DNA from: Sipunculus nudus
Taxonomy: Eukaryota; Annelida; Sipuncula; Golfingiida; Sipunculidae
DNA: 64,000 bases
Assembly (NCBI GenBank): GCA_026874595.1
Contig: CM049317.1
Coordinates: forward strand, 66,380,618-66,444,617
Reading direction: 5' to 3'
The notes under the pieces were generated by a model. That model made no database searches, had not been told where the DNA came from, and saw nothing but the letters and a program-made list of their open reading frames with translations. Position numbers and translations under genes: made by a program. This document shows, piece by piece, positions 36,530 to 49,800 of this stretch (within the stretch, counting starts at the first letter, position 1; each line of letters begins with the position of its first letter).

Positions 36530-37850
36530 TTTTGTGATTTTCAACAAATCACTCTTTTGTGAGGGTTCAATTTTAGTGACCTCGACATACAGTAACCAAC
36601 GAAGAGAATATTTACATTATTGTGTAAAGTATTTACTAAGCCTTCAAAACCATAACAGTCTTATACAACAAAGACCCAATGCATGTACATCAAACAAGTG
36701 AAATTCTTGTTCATAACTGACAGATGATATAACTGATATTAGCAAAATATCAACCTTAGATCTGAGGTACACACAAAAGATTCAATTATTATTTTTACGT
36801 TTGACACTTAGGCATGGATAACATACATACATGATGCCACAGAGTGAATGACAGTTTGCATGTGTAGTTGAGGTGTTTCATTCACCACTGTTATTTTTTA
36901 AATAATATCCCTTCTGGGAATATTGTGAATTTGACACCTATATAAACATATATTAACTACAGTATTCATATTTTCATCAAGTAGTCTTCATGATAAAGAA
37001 GCACCTTCAATACCTGAACACAAAGTATTTTAATTAATATAATCAAATTTAAAACAAGATTTTTAATATTAACTTTGATATAGTAAATCTGCAACTGACT
37101 GTTTTCTAGCAATCAAACTTCTGATTCTAGATCAGAGATGAGAATTATATGATGAGGTCATTCCCATGGAGAATTATATCAGCCTAATCATCTAAGTGAC
37201 ATTGTTACAAGAAGCCCATCTCCAATCCGGCTCTCCCTGTCTGGAATAACTACATTTACAAACTAAAACACCTATTCTTAACAATTGGATATTCCTACCA
37301 CCTGTGGGCATAAATTACCTTCCCCATGGAGTCGATGTTTCCTACTGTGTCTGCTTGTGTTATTTATTCATTCATGAGGAGGACTGCAAAAATATATTTT
37401 CTTGATATCAACAAGGTTATCTGCTCAAGTGAAAAACCTACCAGCTGGCATAAGTTTATGCACCGGAAGTCTAGGTGTGGCTTCAAAGGGGGTTTTCCAG
37501 ATCTTTTTCAGCACATCACAGACAGAGTACAGAAAAAGTCTGTGTGCAGTTTTAAATAGACATGCGGCTTATTATGGAGACTTTACGGTAGTTCTGATTA
37601 CATTACCAAGGTATGGTATGATAAGTTTGGAGCAATGCCTAGCAGGCAAAATCACCAACAAACAAACTGGTAAATCGTCAATGCACAACAGTGACATCTG
37701 GTGAGCATGGATGCTACCAACACAAGCTCAGTGCATGTAAGATGTACATATTATTAAAACATACAGCATATATTCCAGTATCACATATACCTGGCATAAC
37801 TATATGACTGAGAAACTTGGTTCCAAACAAAGTAAAAACTGATAAATATC
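36530..37850. repeat. Segment direct-repeated with 9045-10230
   Basis: It shares ordered blocks in the same orientation with 9045-10230: tcaaacaagtgaaattcttgtt, ggcatggataacatac, tcaagtagtct-c/t-catgataaa, cctaccacctgtgggcataa, caaagggggttttccagatc and gcctagcaggcaaa. Everything else between the arms is inverted, so this segment was flipped in one arm. An extra 0.2 kb is present here (37090-37290). No coding sequence is supported. Confidence 0.8.
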
Positions 37851-39131
37851 ATGAGATAATACCTAATATATTCATATGAACAAGACTAATTATCTGAAAT
37901 ACTCAGGGCATTAAAGAATACAATTTATGTATAAGTGATTACTAGTATCCAGATATATGATTCTATCACAATTTCTTGTGAAAATAAAATTTTCAAACTT
38001 TAAAGACCATCTGGGAGAAATTCAACTATATGCAATAAGTAGCCTACCTGGAAAATGATTTCTGAATGATAAAAAGTGATCATAATTATTCACATCATGC
38101 AGGCATAAATAAATAAACATATTCTACACTCTTTCAGTTAAGGGCAGGGTGCAAAGAGAAAAGACATTTTATGTGAATGGCTTGTGCACAGGTGCCTGAA
38201 TCATTTTTTGTACAAATATTGGCTGAAAAGTTTTCAATTAATTTAACAAACATTCCATTGCCTTTTATGAAGGGCTAAAACAGTTAATAATGCTTATGTT
38301 TTTTTTTAATTTGAAAAGACATTTCCAACCTTGTAATTAGACAGATATAATTGTGCAGGGTACCAGTCTATATATTTCTTGTTAATAGTCAATCACAAGT
38401 TGACCTAAAATTCTGTGTGGGGCTACTAATTAATCATTAAGTCTTAATGGATGCAATGCAGTTGCAAATGAAGATTCCTGCCTTGTGCCTCCCTTTATAA
38501 ACAATTAACTGTTAACATTATACAGTATTTTTTACCTCCGTAAATGAAAGGGGGGACGTTTAAAAAGTACTGGTAGATTGAAAACTGCGTAAGCTAACAT
38601 TAATACCAAAAGGTATTAAAGCAGCTATGTGATGTCATGAATTGCATTTCGAAATAACTTAAATATTAATATGTTGTTTTAATTTTTCAAAATTTAGTTC
38701 AAATAGTGGCAGCAACATTGTGCTATTATTGAGCTTTTAGAATTTACTTGTGACAAGATTTTAACTGTTGGTTGTTCACACTCCAGAATACTTTCAGCTT
38801 TGTAACAAATCAGAAACCTCCAGTTTTAAGTGGAAAAGAAATATAAAAGGAGACACGTTTTTCTTTAAAGATATGGGCTAAGCTTATTTAATTCTTAACA
38901 TATTTAATCCGAAAAATGCCTTATATGCTAACATAATGGAATGGCAGGTATGTTATATAAACCATATTAGGATGTTGAATACATCTGCTTCGTCTGTGAT
39001 TATACCCCTGGAATATAGACTGTTTCATGTCTGTTGGTTCATGTAATTTTCATTGAGGTATTTTTTTTAAATATTGTGCATTACAGGAAAATACATCTCT
39101 TAATGAATGAATACACTATGGTTGAGGTATT
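37851..39131. other. 3' flank of SLC35B1; no other gene seen
   Basis: Unique AT-rich sequence lies between the palindrome edge and the SLC35B1 stop codon. On the minus strand the presumed 3' UTR carries an ATTAAA-type signal about 240 bases past the stop (aattaaataag, near 38890). Confidence 0.5.
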
Positions 39132-39341
39132 TTACTTCTTCACTGCAGTCTTGCGTTCTTTTCCATATCGGCTGTCAAGTGTCAATCCTATAAATACTAA
39201 AATGGTACCTAGCCACTGTCGTAACAGCATGCTGTGACCAAATATAATGACGGATCCCAGAATCGTGAAAAACTTTCTCGTAGTTGTGAAAATGGAGCAT
39301 GTGAGTGGTCCGAAATTTGTCACTGTCATAAATATAAAATT
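39132..39341 (-). CDS. SLC35B1: SLC35B1 exon 7 and stop
   Basis: The acceptor ctctttttcag is followed by [35 protein letters not shown] and the last helix [20 protein letters not shown], ending TAVKK-stop. The 69 residues match the human C-terminus closely except for the tail. Confidence 0.93.
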   Translation of the reverse strand, partial: NFIFMTVTNFGPLTCSIFTTTRKFFTILGSVIIFGHSMLLRQWLGTILVFIGLTLDSRYGKERKTAVKK

Positions 39342-42300
39342 CTGAAAAAGAGAAAAATGAATTTCATAAATGATCATGAAATAAAAAGAAATTTCATATT
39401 AACAGCAAGGAATAAAGGGAAAAAATGACCTATGACACTAGCAATATTATTAAACATAGTATTTAATGTAGAATGATAATACAAGGTCACTACAAGTACA
39501 AGAAACATCATTTAGCAGAGGATACCCTTATAAGTGATCAACAGGTATGACAATGACATACCATCAGCATGCAACACCACAATAGTCTGTGCTAAATATA
39601 GAAAAAGTCTGTGGTAAATATAGAAAGAGTCTGTACTAAATATAGAAAGAGTGTGCTAAATATAGAAAGAGTCTGTGCTAAATATAGAAAGAGTCTGTGC
39701 TAAATATTGAAAGAGTCTGTGCTGAATATAGAAAGAGTCCGTGCTAAATATAGAAAGAGTCTGTGCTAAATATAGAAAGAGTGTGCTAAATATAGAGTCT
39801 GTGCTAAATATAGAAAGAGTCTGTGCTAAATATTGAAAGAGTGTGCTAAATATAGAATGAGTGTGCTAAATATAGAAAAATTCTGTGCTTAATATAGAAA
39901 GAGTCTGTGCTAAATATAGAAAGAGTTTGTACTAAGATCAGTTAGAGTACACTGCTTGAGGATGGTTTGATGGCTAATTATAAAGTGGAGCAATTATTTA
40001 TCACCAACTGTACCACATTTAACCAAAGGGCCTTTTCTCTTACAGTCATAGTGAAGAAAACATTTCTCCCAACATTACCAAATTGCAATGCTTTAATTTA
40101 AAATTTGTAGAATCTCATTTAGTGATATTCTTGTTGATAAGTGGTAAATACACATGCTTATTTTGTTCCACGACTGTCAAATTGATGAATATATGTTGAC
40201 CTGACCTTAAATGACCTTAACAGTGATCCTCATGACTTGTACCTTTATATATTACACAGTCAGTTTTTTTCAGAACTTCCTTGGCTGCTATTGCATGAAT
40301 ACACTTGTAACATGTTGTAATTTGTAAAGGAATAGCTTCATGAATATTAACATATGCTAGCCTCAATCACACTGTACCCTCCTTAATTTGAAGTATGATG
40401 ATTTAAAAAAAATTCTCGACTTACATGTGAGATTTTATGGAAAGTGTGATGCCTACATTGACTTCCCATAAGTTCTCAGGAGGGACAGCCTTTCTTGTAC
40501 CGTTTAACTGGTATAATACATTTAAAACAGTTTTTACTTTCAGTTATTGGAAGCCAAATCATAATTTCATGACAAGAAGCTCAGATTTTTAATTGAATTA
40601 CACCTGCCGAAAGATCATCTGAAACAGAACAAAATTTTGGGTGGAGGACTTCCACAGCTGAAATCAAACCTAATACATGAGGTGAACTGGCCTAACGAAT
40701 ATAGTACTTTGTCAACACCCCTCAAACATTGGAACTGAAAGCAGCAGTTAATTTTGCAGGACAAATGTAGCGTAACCACTGCACTCTCTCGGAGTATACA
40801 TAAAATATATAATAACAGTGAACTTACTTGTCCTAAAGCACTGGCAATACCAAAGGTAGCCATGTTGAATAATACCCATGGGTGACGACCAGCAAACTGT
40901 ATGAATGATAAACCTTCTCCAGTCAAAACCAAAGCTGTAAGTACATAAACATCAAAGCTTTAAGTACATAAACATCAAAGCTTTAAATACATAAATATCA
41001 AGGCTGTAAGTATATTAACAGCAGAGGTTTAAGAACATAAACATCAAAGCTTTAAGTACATAAACACAAATGCTTTAAGTACAACAACAAAACTGTAAGT
41101 ACATAAACATCAAAGCACAAACACTGTAAGTGCAACAGCAAAACTGAATGAGACCCAATAATACCCTGAAACATTCTAAAAGTCTCACAAAAAAAAATAA
41201 TTCTAGATTTCAGCAGGAATGACCTTGAAGATCAAGTCAAGGCCACTAGTTTTAGAAGTCCTCTGAGATTTTTGCAGAAGGAATTGGTGTGTCAAATTTG
41301 GAGAAAAAACTTCAGTACTTCCAAGGTTACATGGGTCACAATAATCCTAGAATTGTGAAAATCTGACATTAAAGATCAAGGTCAAGGTCACCAGAACCCA
41401 AACTATTCTAAGTACTCAGCTAAGTACTCATTTACACCTGAGGAAGGGGGCCGAGCACCCGTAAGCTTGTGTGCAAGAACCTACACAGAGCTAGTCTTTT
41501 TCAAAAGGTGTCAACCATTTACATTACTTTTAGTAAGTAACAGACTAGCACGGCATTTCAAAACTTCACTCAGCTTGTGTGTCGAATATGATGGAAATAT
41601 ACACAATACTTCATAAATTATTGTGTTCACAAGACAATACCTATAATTCAGCTTACTTGACCTTGAAGATCCTGCTCAAGGTCACCAGTTTCAAACACGT
41701 CTAAGAACTTGGTTGAAGTTGTGAACCACATTTTAGGACAAAATGTGAAATAATAAAAAAGTTATGGGCTTCATGAAAACTTTACATCAAGGCAGATTTG
41801 ACCTTGGAGATGAAGGTCAGGCACCAGTTTTTCAAACTTGTCCAAGATTTTGGTAGGAACAATTTGTGTTTCAAATTTGGGAGGAAAATATGCAGGCCTT
41901 CAAAAGTTTTCATCTTCAGAAGATGGCACTGAAACCAACGACATAATTACTACATTTCAGCATGGCCTACTTGACACTAAAGTTATGTCTGCTGGACCTA
42001 CCTGTGCCAAGCATTAATATGGACCACCAGTTGACGTTATACATGATATGATGAGTTTTTGTCTGATGTTCTCCTCTCATACGATCCTGCGTGGCCCCAG
42101 TGAAACCATCAAGGAATAGTGACATAAGCTGAAATAAAATGAAACAAAATCAACATTTTTTCCTAAAATTATCTAATAATTATCATATTTTTATAATTAT
42201 ATTAAAATTTATATTCAATATAATATTTTAAACTAGATGTGGTTTGACAATTGTCCTCAGAGGGCCCCGCGTTTCTGCTAGTGCTGGACTAGTTTACATA

Positions 42301-43533
42301 TGGGTGAAAAATTAAGTTAAATTTGAAAAATATCACAAACAGAAACAGGTTTTTATCAATATGCAAGAGGGAAAAAATCATACTGGACTAAATGATATTA
42401 AAGAATAAATGTCTGAAATAATGTGTGCAATAAAATCACAGAATGAAGTCTGTTAGCCATATTAGATTTTGAGCAAGTCTGTAATTCAATAGGTCTGGAG
42501 CCCTCATAGGCACAAATGATCCCTGTGAATTTGGGAAAGCTGCAGTAGGTTGTTGTTGAGTTATCGCGTGCGAAAGAAAATCAGCGATCGGGCTGTGACG
42601 GCCAAATACAAATTCCAACAGGTCTGTAATTCAATAGGTCTGGAACCCTCATATGTACCAACCATCCCTGTAATTTGGAAAAGCTGAAGTATGTTGTTGT
42701 TAAGTTATCACTCACGAAAGAAAATCAGTGATTAGGCTGTGTAGCCATATTGAAATTCCAACAGGTCTGTAATTCAATAGGTCTGGAGCCCTTACAGGTA
42801 CCAATCATCCCTGTGAATTTGGGAAAGCTGCAGTATGTTGTTGTTGAGTTATTGCGCGCAAAAGAAAGTGTCAATGACAGAAGGACGGATGGACGGAAGG
42901 ATGGAAGGACACAGTGATCACTATAGGGCACCGCTGGTCAAAATTTAAATATATGATGTATTAGTAGGTATCTTCTATAACTGCAGGAAGCAGTGATGTC
43001 ACTGAGTCCACATCATCCAAGTCTGAGTCCTTGAGATTCGAGTCCAAGTCCAATATTTTTGTGTCAGAGTCATATGGAACCAGAGTCCTATACAAATATT
43101 CTTTGAGAGCAGTTTAAACTGGAAATTTCAGATGATCATGTTTATGATTATCAGATTATATGTATGTTACAGATCACACATGCTTTTACTATAATGGTTA
43201 ATTACATTGTTAGCTCTTAAAGCTGTGCAAAGCTTGGTATATGTATATGGTGTTATTATTTTGTAAATTTGTGCTAGCAGTTCGCACATGAACAGAAATC
43301 TTTATATCATGTGACAGAGACTATTTTTTCTATTGGACTAGAGATGGACTCTGCCTGATTTCTCGAGTTCTGAGTCTGAAGACAAGTCTGAGTCAAGGAC
43401 CTTGAGTCAAAATCAGAGTCTGAGTCCTTCAAGAAGAAGGACAAAGTCAGGCCTCCAGGCCTACATCACTGGTAGGAAGAGGTTAATTATTTCTTGTGCA
43501 ATAATGGTCATAAAGTTATATATATTGTATATG

Positions 43534-43567
<34 letters not shown>

Positions 43568-43761
43568 AATGAATGAATAGCTATGCTGGTTCGTTGTACG
43601 AAGAAATGAAACATGAATACACAGAAGAGTCGGTTAACTGCCGATGGGAATCGAACCCATGACCTTACGATTGCGGTAAACAAGTGACCGGCAATCGTAA
43701 GGTCATGAGTTCGATTCCCATCAGCAGTGCACCGACTCTTCTGTGTATTCATGTTCCATTT

Positions 43762-43806
<45 letters not shown>

Positions 43807-46800
43807 TATATATAAAACATATGCATTGATAACTGGGCCTAATTTTCTCATTTCTTTGTTTGCAACCCAACACCAAGGCATCTGAAGCTGGCAGTTCATG
43901 AATTTTTATGACTCTGATACTATCAGTACTGCTACTCAAATGGTCATCAAAAAAGTATAAATCAAAACAAATTTGCACAACCTTTCATATGAATGATATT
44001 TGAATGTAAATGGGCAGTTACAGCACATGGGTTCCCAGTTTGTCGGACTATGTCATTTTGTTGAACACTAATGAGGCAACACTAACCTTCTGCTCAATAA
44101 AATGTTACTAAAATAGAACATGGCGTATCTATTAGTGGTTGACATTGGGTTTAAAATCATGTTCAATGACTGAGAGAAAGAAAAAAGACATGATGGAGTA
44201 TGAATCAATTATTTAATGTTCTTTAAACTTTATCATGAAATTATCTTTATACAATTATACCGAAAATTTTGACCAAGTATATTCAGTCTGACTTGTATAT
44301 CATGCTTAAAGGTCAAGGTCATGGGCAAAAATTGAGGAAACTTGTGCATGTATGGTGTCTATGGAAATAAGAAAAAAAGATCTCTTACAACTGAACAGAA
44401 AATAAAAAAAAATAAATGTTTCATTGCCATTGGCATTATTTGATCAAAAATGTTTTCTTTAGTTTCCATAAAAGGCAGTGTGTTATGAATAAGGTATAAT
44501 AAAAATCAGTTAATCTAAATCTTATATGTACAAAATAAAATCTATTAAAAAAATATGTAAAAGATAAATACATGCATGTATACAAAACACATCTCTGAGA
44601 ATAAATGTAACATTTTATGATCCAGTAAAACCTAACCTAATGACCAGCCCTGGTAAGTGACCACCTCAAAAAAAAAAACGACCACTTGTTCAGTCCTAAT
44701 TCTTTTTTGCTCTTTATGCAAGACCTCACTTAGACGACCACCTCAAAAATGCAACCTTATTTGAGGACCCTATGGTTGTCATATTTTCAAGATTAAACTG
44801 AAATTTTATTATTAAATAAACATTAGTATCATTGTTTATACTTTGTCGAACTTACCAGAAATATTTCACCCCATCCTAGTGTATGGTCGGAGTCTAATGA
44901 CTGTCCTTTCTTGTCTTTATACATGAACATAGCTACCCCCAGCACGATCATTAACACAAACATGTACTTCTGCAGAGGGTAACGCTTGTGAGCAAATATA
45001 ACTCCCAAGATCATCACTGGAATGGGTTTGACAGATTTCCCCAAAACCTGAAATTTAATGATAAACATAAATATTAGACAAAAATAAATATACCTGCTAA
45101 AGCTTAATTTCCATAAATCTTAATATGTTATTTTAGACAAACATCTGCTAAAGCAACATTTGACATTGAAGAATTATAAACATACTATTTTGCTAGCTTT
45201 GGATACTTTTAAAATGGACCTATAGGGCCCACTGAGAGACTATGATGGCAGGTATGCCAAAACTTTACTGCAATGGTTGTCCACACTGTTACAACAGTGT
45301 CACTGTGCACAGATGGTATTCTTCATATTATTATAACATTAGGTTTTGCAGGGGCTTGTTCAGGGTATGCTGTCAATCATGGCTCACATGTTTTTCATAG
45401 GACAAGATAAACAAAAACCCTGGCCAATTTAACAGTATATAATGAGTTATATGATCATCTGTTTTTAATTTTTGTCATAAAGAAACAAATGAAAGAATAT
45501 GTCAGCCTTACATAACGTATTCTTGTATGTATGAAATTGATTTAACATTTATAAACACAAAGATATTTTCTTGCAACTGAAAAAAAATTTGGTTGTAAAG
45601 ATTCACCGACGTACTGATACATCACTATACATATTCATTATTTGGATCGGTATTGTCAGATGTCCCTGCATTGAAACAAAGAGAATATATGAACATCCAA
45701 CAGTAAGTCCAACATTTAACAGGCTGCCTTTACTATCAGCTGAAATCAGTTAATTGTCAGCTGACTGGGTAATTGCTGCATGGTCTAACTAAGGGAGTCG
45801 TTATAATATTTATTGCACAGAGAAGACATCTGGTGGATATATTTGGTACTACAATGCAGGTTGATTTTGATGCAAGTCCTGAACAGTTAATTAAATAATG
45901 GAGGTAAAAAAGTACATATCTGGGCCTAGTATCAGCTCTTTGTGAAGGCTCTTAAATTCTTAATTAAACTATATATCTTTGTAAATGATGTGCTCATACT
46001 AACCTGCATGGGGTAACTGACGTACTGGAGTGACTGGAAGCTACACAACATGGCCCCAAGGTAGGAAACTGTCATGGTCACGTACAGCTTCTGAGGAGTA
46101 GAGTCTGGTCCAGGGTTGGCAAGCGCAAGACCTGAAAATCACATATTATGTAACATAACAAGACACTCCTCAACCTAAAACAGGTCTTCTAACTGCTGCC
46201 ACCTAGTGAGTAAACAAGTGACCCATGGGTCATGACGCTCAGCTGCCAAGCATGACCTGTGACATCATGGGCTGAGATTCACAACTTCCAGTCAAATTTT
46301 GAAGAACCAATTTGCCAATTTGTTGAAATTTTCTACGACAACAGAAATATAAATCACCTATGTCTGGTTAAAACACAGTGAATTGATGGCCTGAGGAAAA
46401 TGTATGATTGTTAAGGTATCCAGAACTATTCCCATAGCTAACTTGATACCTGTCAGTCTCAAAAGGAACACTACAAAGGGCAAATATAAGATCAAAATAT
46501 AAAGCAAAAAATCAAGGAAATCCATGCAAGAATTACTGAGAAACAGGTGCTTCTGTATGAATTTTTATTCAATACAAGCCAACTGTACTGCACTTTCATA
46601 TATGATGATAATATTTATTAAGAAATATTTGACCCAATCCTTTGCAAGATAACATTAATATACTTCCTACTGCCTTCACTTTAACAGTTCTTGAGATAAT
46701 ATGATCAAAAGGAATTAAAAGATGGTTGCCTGGTGGCCATTTTTGACTTCTGACAGGTCTGAAATCAGACAACCACCATTCTCTAAATTGGACCAAAAAC

Positions 46801-49800
46801 TGAAGGTAAACTAGACATTTCTTGGCACCGCAGGTGCCAGAGTATCCCCAGACATAGTAGCCCCCCCCCCCCCTTTAAGAATAGGCCCCCATTTTTAGCA
46901 GCATATACTGACACTTGGCATATTTATTGATTCTTCCATCTATCAATCCACAATCTTGTTGAAGATGTTGGTCCTGTGACCTTGATCTTTTTAAAGATGT
47001 ATCCTGTGACCTTGACATTTGACCTCATGACCCCAAAATCAATTCGGGTCTTGCTTTTCCAATGAGACATATACAAGTCAAGTTTGAAATCTATACATCA
47101 ATTAAGCAGGAATTATCATCCAGAAACTAATTTTTGGGCAGATGGCTCCAGTGACCTTAACCTCTGACCTTGTGACCTCAAATTTGATAGGGTTCTTCCT
47201 CTCTTGGTAGGTGAACTAAATGTGCAAGATGAAAGATATGAGATGAAATGTTTGGCTGAAAATGCATCCACAATCTTTTTAAAGATGTGTCCTGTGACCT
47301 TGACCTTTGACCTCATGACCCCAAAATCAATTTGGGTCTTGCTTTTCCAATGAGACATATACAAGTCAAGTTTGAAATCCATACATCAATAAAAGAAGGA
47401 ATTATCATCCAGAAACTAATTTTCGGACGGATGGCTCCTGTGACCTTCACCTTTGACCTAGTGACCTCAAAATTGATAGGGTTCTTCCTCTCTTGGCAGG
47501 TGAACTATATGTGCAAGATGAAAGAGCTGAGATGAAATGTTTGGCTATTAACTATGCTGATGAAGTGATTTATGAATTTGTGACTGTATGACACAATATC
47601 TCTTTAGTCTTGACAAGGTACATTATTGTGATGCCCACTATGTCTACATATTACACAATATTGACAAAATTTCTGGCATGTACATAGGTACCTATGGACG
47701 AATAGTTATACAAAATATTAAAGTATGAATATATCTGATTCATCTTGTTCTTGCTTACTGAGGCTGACTTTGGGATGGGGTTTAGAGAAGGGAAAAGTGG
47801 GAGCAGCATGAAGGTGGATGTAGAAATATTCTATTGTAATGTTTTTCATTTATATAAGAATATGAAAAGCTAAGAGGAAAGGGGCCCTCCTACTTCGTTA
47901 TAGTAAAGTGCTAAATACATGATTGCAAACTAATACTCTGACAAGCCTGTCATGAAGAAAAACAGTAAAATTTTGAGATACTGTGATGCATATGAAAATT
48001 TACAGATGGACAGGCAAGTGGACAGAATGGAATAATACCTTTATTTCACTTTCAAAGGAATAATGCATTTAAGTTGATATATAATCCTATTTTTTAAGCA
48101 TATCCACTTTTTCCATTAAGAAGTTTTTATCTGAATCATTTTTTATTTACAGGTTTATAAATTTTTAATAAAAAAACCTGAAAATATAAGTTAAAATATT
48201 AGAATTGTTGCAAAAGTTGCAATCATTATATATACAGAGTAAAAAACTGAAACTATAAGTTAAAATATTAGAATTGTTGCAAAAGTTGCAATCATCATAT
48301 ATCCAGAGTGTAGCTCATATTGGGTCATATTATGCATACACATATTTTATTATTTTTAAATCATAAATGTTTAAACTGAATTTAAAAGAAAATAATGCCA
48401 CAACATGGCATCTACAAGAATATTCCTTGAATCACTATTAAAAAGTTTTGCACATTGGAGTTTTCAGTACATGCTTAATTTTATTCACCAAAATAAAATA
48501 AAAGTAAATTTGATAAAATAAAACATCTTTTCAAATAAAGTATACACACTGTTGGTTGAATGAGGGACAAACAATTTTATTGTGCTAATTACTATCCCAG
48601 TTTTAATTTATTACAGGAATTAGTAGTCAATTTCACACCTGGTGAAGTTTTTACTCTTCTGAAGTAAGGAATTACTTATCTGATGAACATCCTCACTTTC
48701 ATAACAATACACCACTTTGTGGACACAATTAAATGTACACTTTAATCATTGTAACCCTGGTGGTACAATACAAAATCTAAAATGTAGCATAGCCTAGAAT
48801 AAGAATGAATCAAATACAGAAAATTATAACATTCATCTAGTTTATGCACCACCTGGGGGGGGGGGGGGGGGGAGTGCAGGGCAGAGGGGAAGCCTGTTGG
48901 TAGTGGCCAGGCTGACCCAAGGTAAGGCCAGACTTTTTTCATTTTTCGGTTTACAAACCTGCCGACCTCCAATTTCCTGATTTCAGAAAAAAAATAAAAT
49001 TGGCATTTTGACTTTTTTTCCCTTTTATATTGCGTCGCCGAATCCAACACGGTTGTTGACAAATGAAATGTTTAGTGATCGTGTTTATTAGATCACTTCA
49101 AACGTAAGAACTCTTATGATTGGCTAATAAGGTCACTTTCGTTATGACAGATGGAGGGTTTAAGCCAATCACAATAGGGTATCCTTGGGCCATAAATGCA
49201 ATTGATTGGCCATCAAGTAGTCAAAAGATTCTGCAGGGAAATTGAGAATTCTTGGAGAGTTTTCAAAGTTCGTTTTCTGCACTACAGTACATTTTCAAAC
49301 CAGCGTTTAGGTCATACTAACCTCGTTAAACATATTTGTTATAGATAGATGTGAATTAGAAAAGAAAATTAGTTTGGTTGCATAGCGGCTTTACCAGCTT
49401 GCCACTGTTAATAACTTGCTGGATATACAAACAGATTTACTTCTTAAGACTAATTATTGCACTCAAAGTCAGACGCTATTTATTACTGCAAATTGGCTAA
49501 GTTTCACAAGTTTACCCTTAAAAAATATTATAACTTGTCAAAACTTAAAAACGTAGTCTTGTAACGCTTAAAAGAAAATTACTGAACAGATGAAATTATA
49601 TACTGCATGAGGTCGTCATGTTCTCTTAGAAAACTCCAGGAATTCACCGGGTTTCTGCAGTATTTTCGACTACTTGTAGTCTTAGTTGCGCGGGTTTATG
49701 TGAAGCGTTGGCTTTGCGGGTATTTTTATAGTCAAAACAAAAGCAAGCTAAATTGAAAGTCATTTAAAATGCAGAAACTTTGAACGGATTCATTTAATTG

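Larger units (their letters stand above)
25490..37850. repeat. Right arm of the large inverted duplication
   Basis: This is the partner of 9045-22130. It carries MTPAP copy C on the plus strand, and homology to the left arm ends at about 37850 (left 10230). Right-specific blocks are about 26165-27340, 27757-28365 and 31629-33175. Beyond 37850 the sequence is unrelated and leads into the 3' flank of SLC35B1. Confidence 0.85.

Noticed and set aside
43640-43725. A true tRNA gene
   Set aside because: Only a B-box-like T arm is present; no complete cloverleaf or proper A box, and the two halves are inverted copies.
43516-43899. 127-codon minus-strand ORF
   Set aside because: It is a read-through of the tRNA-like hairpin and the (TA)n tract (IYIYIY runs).
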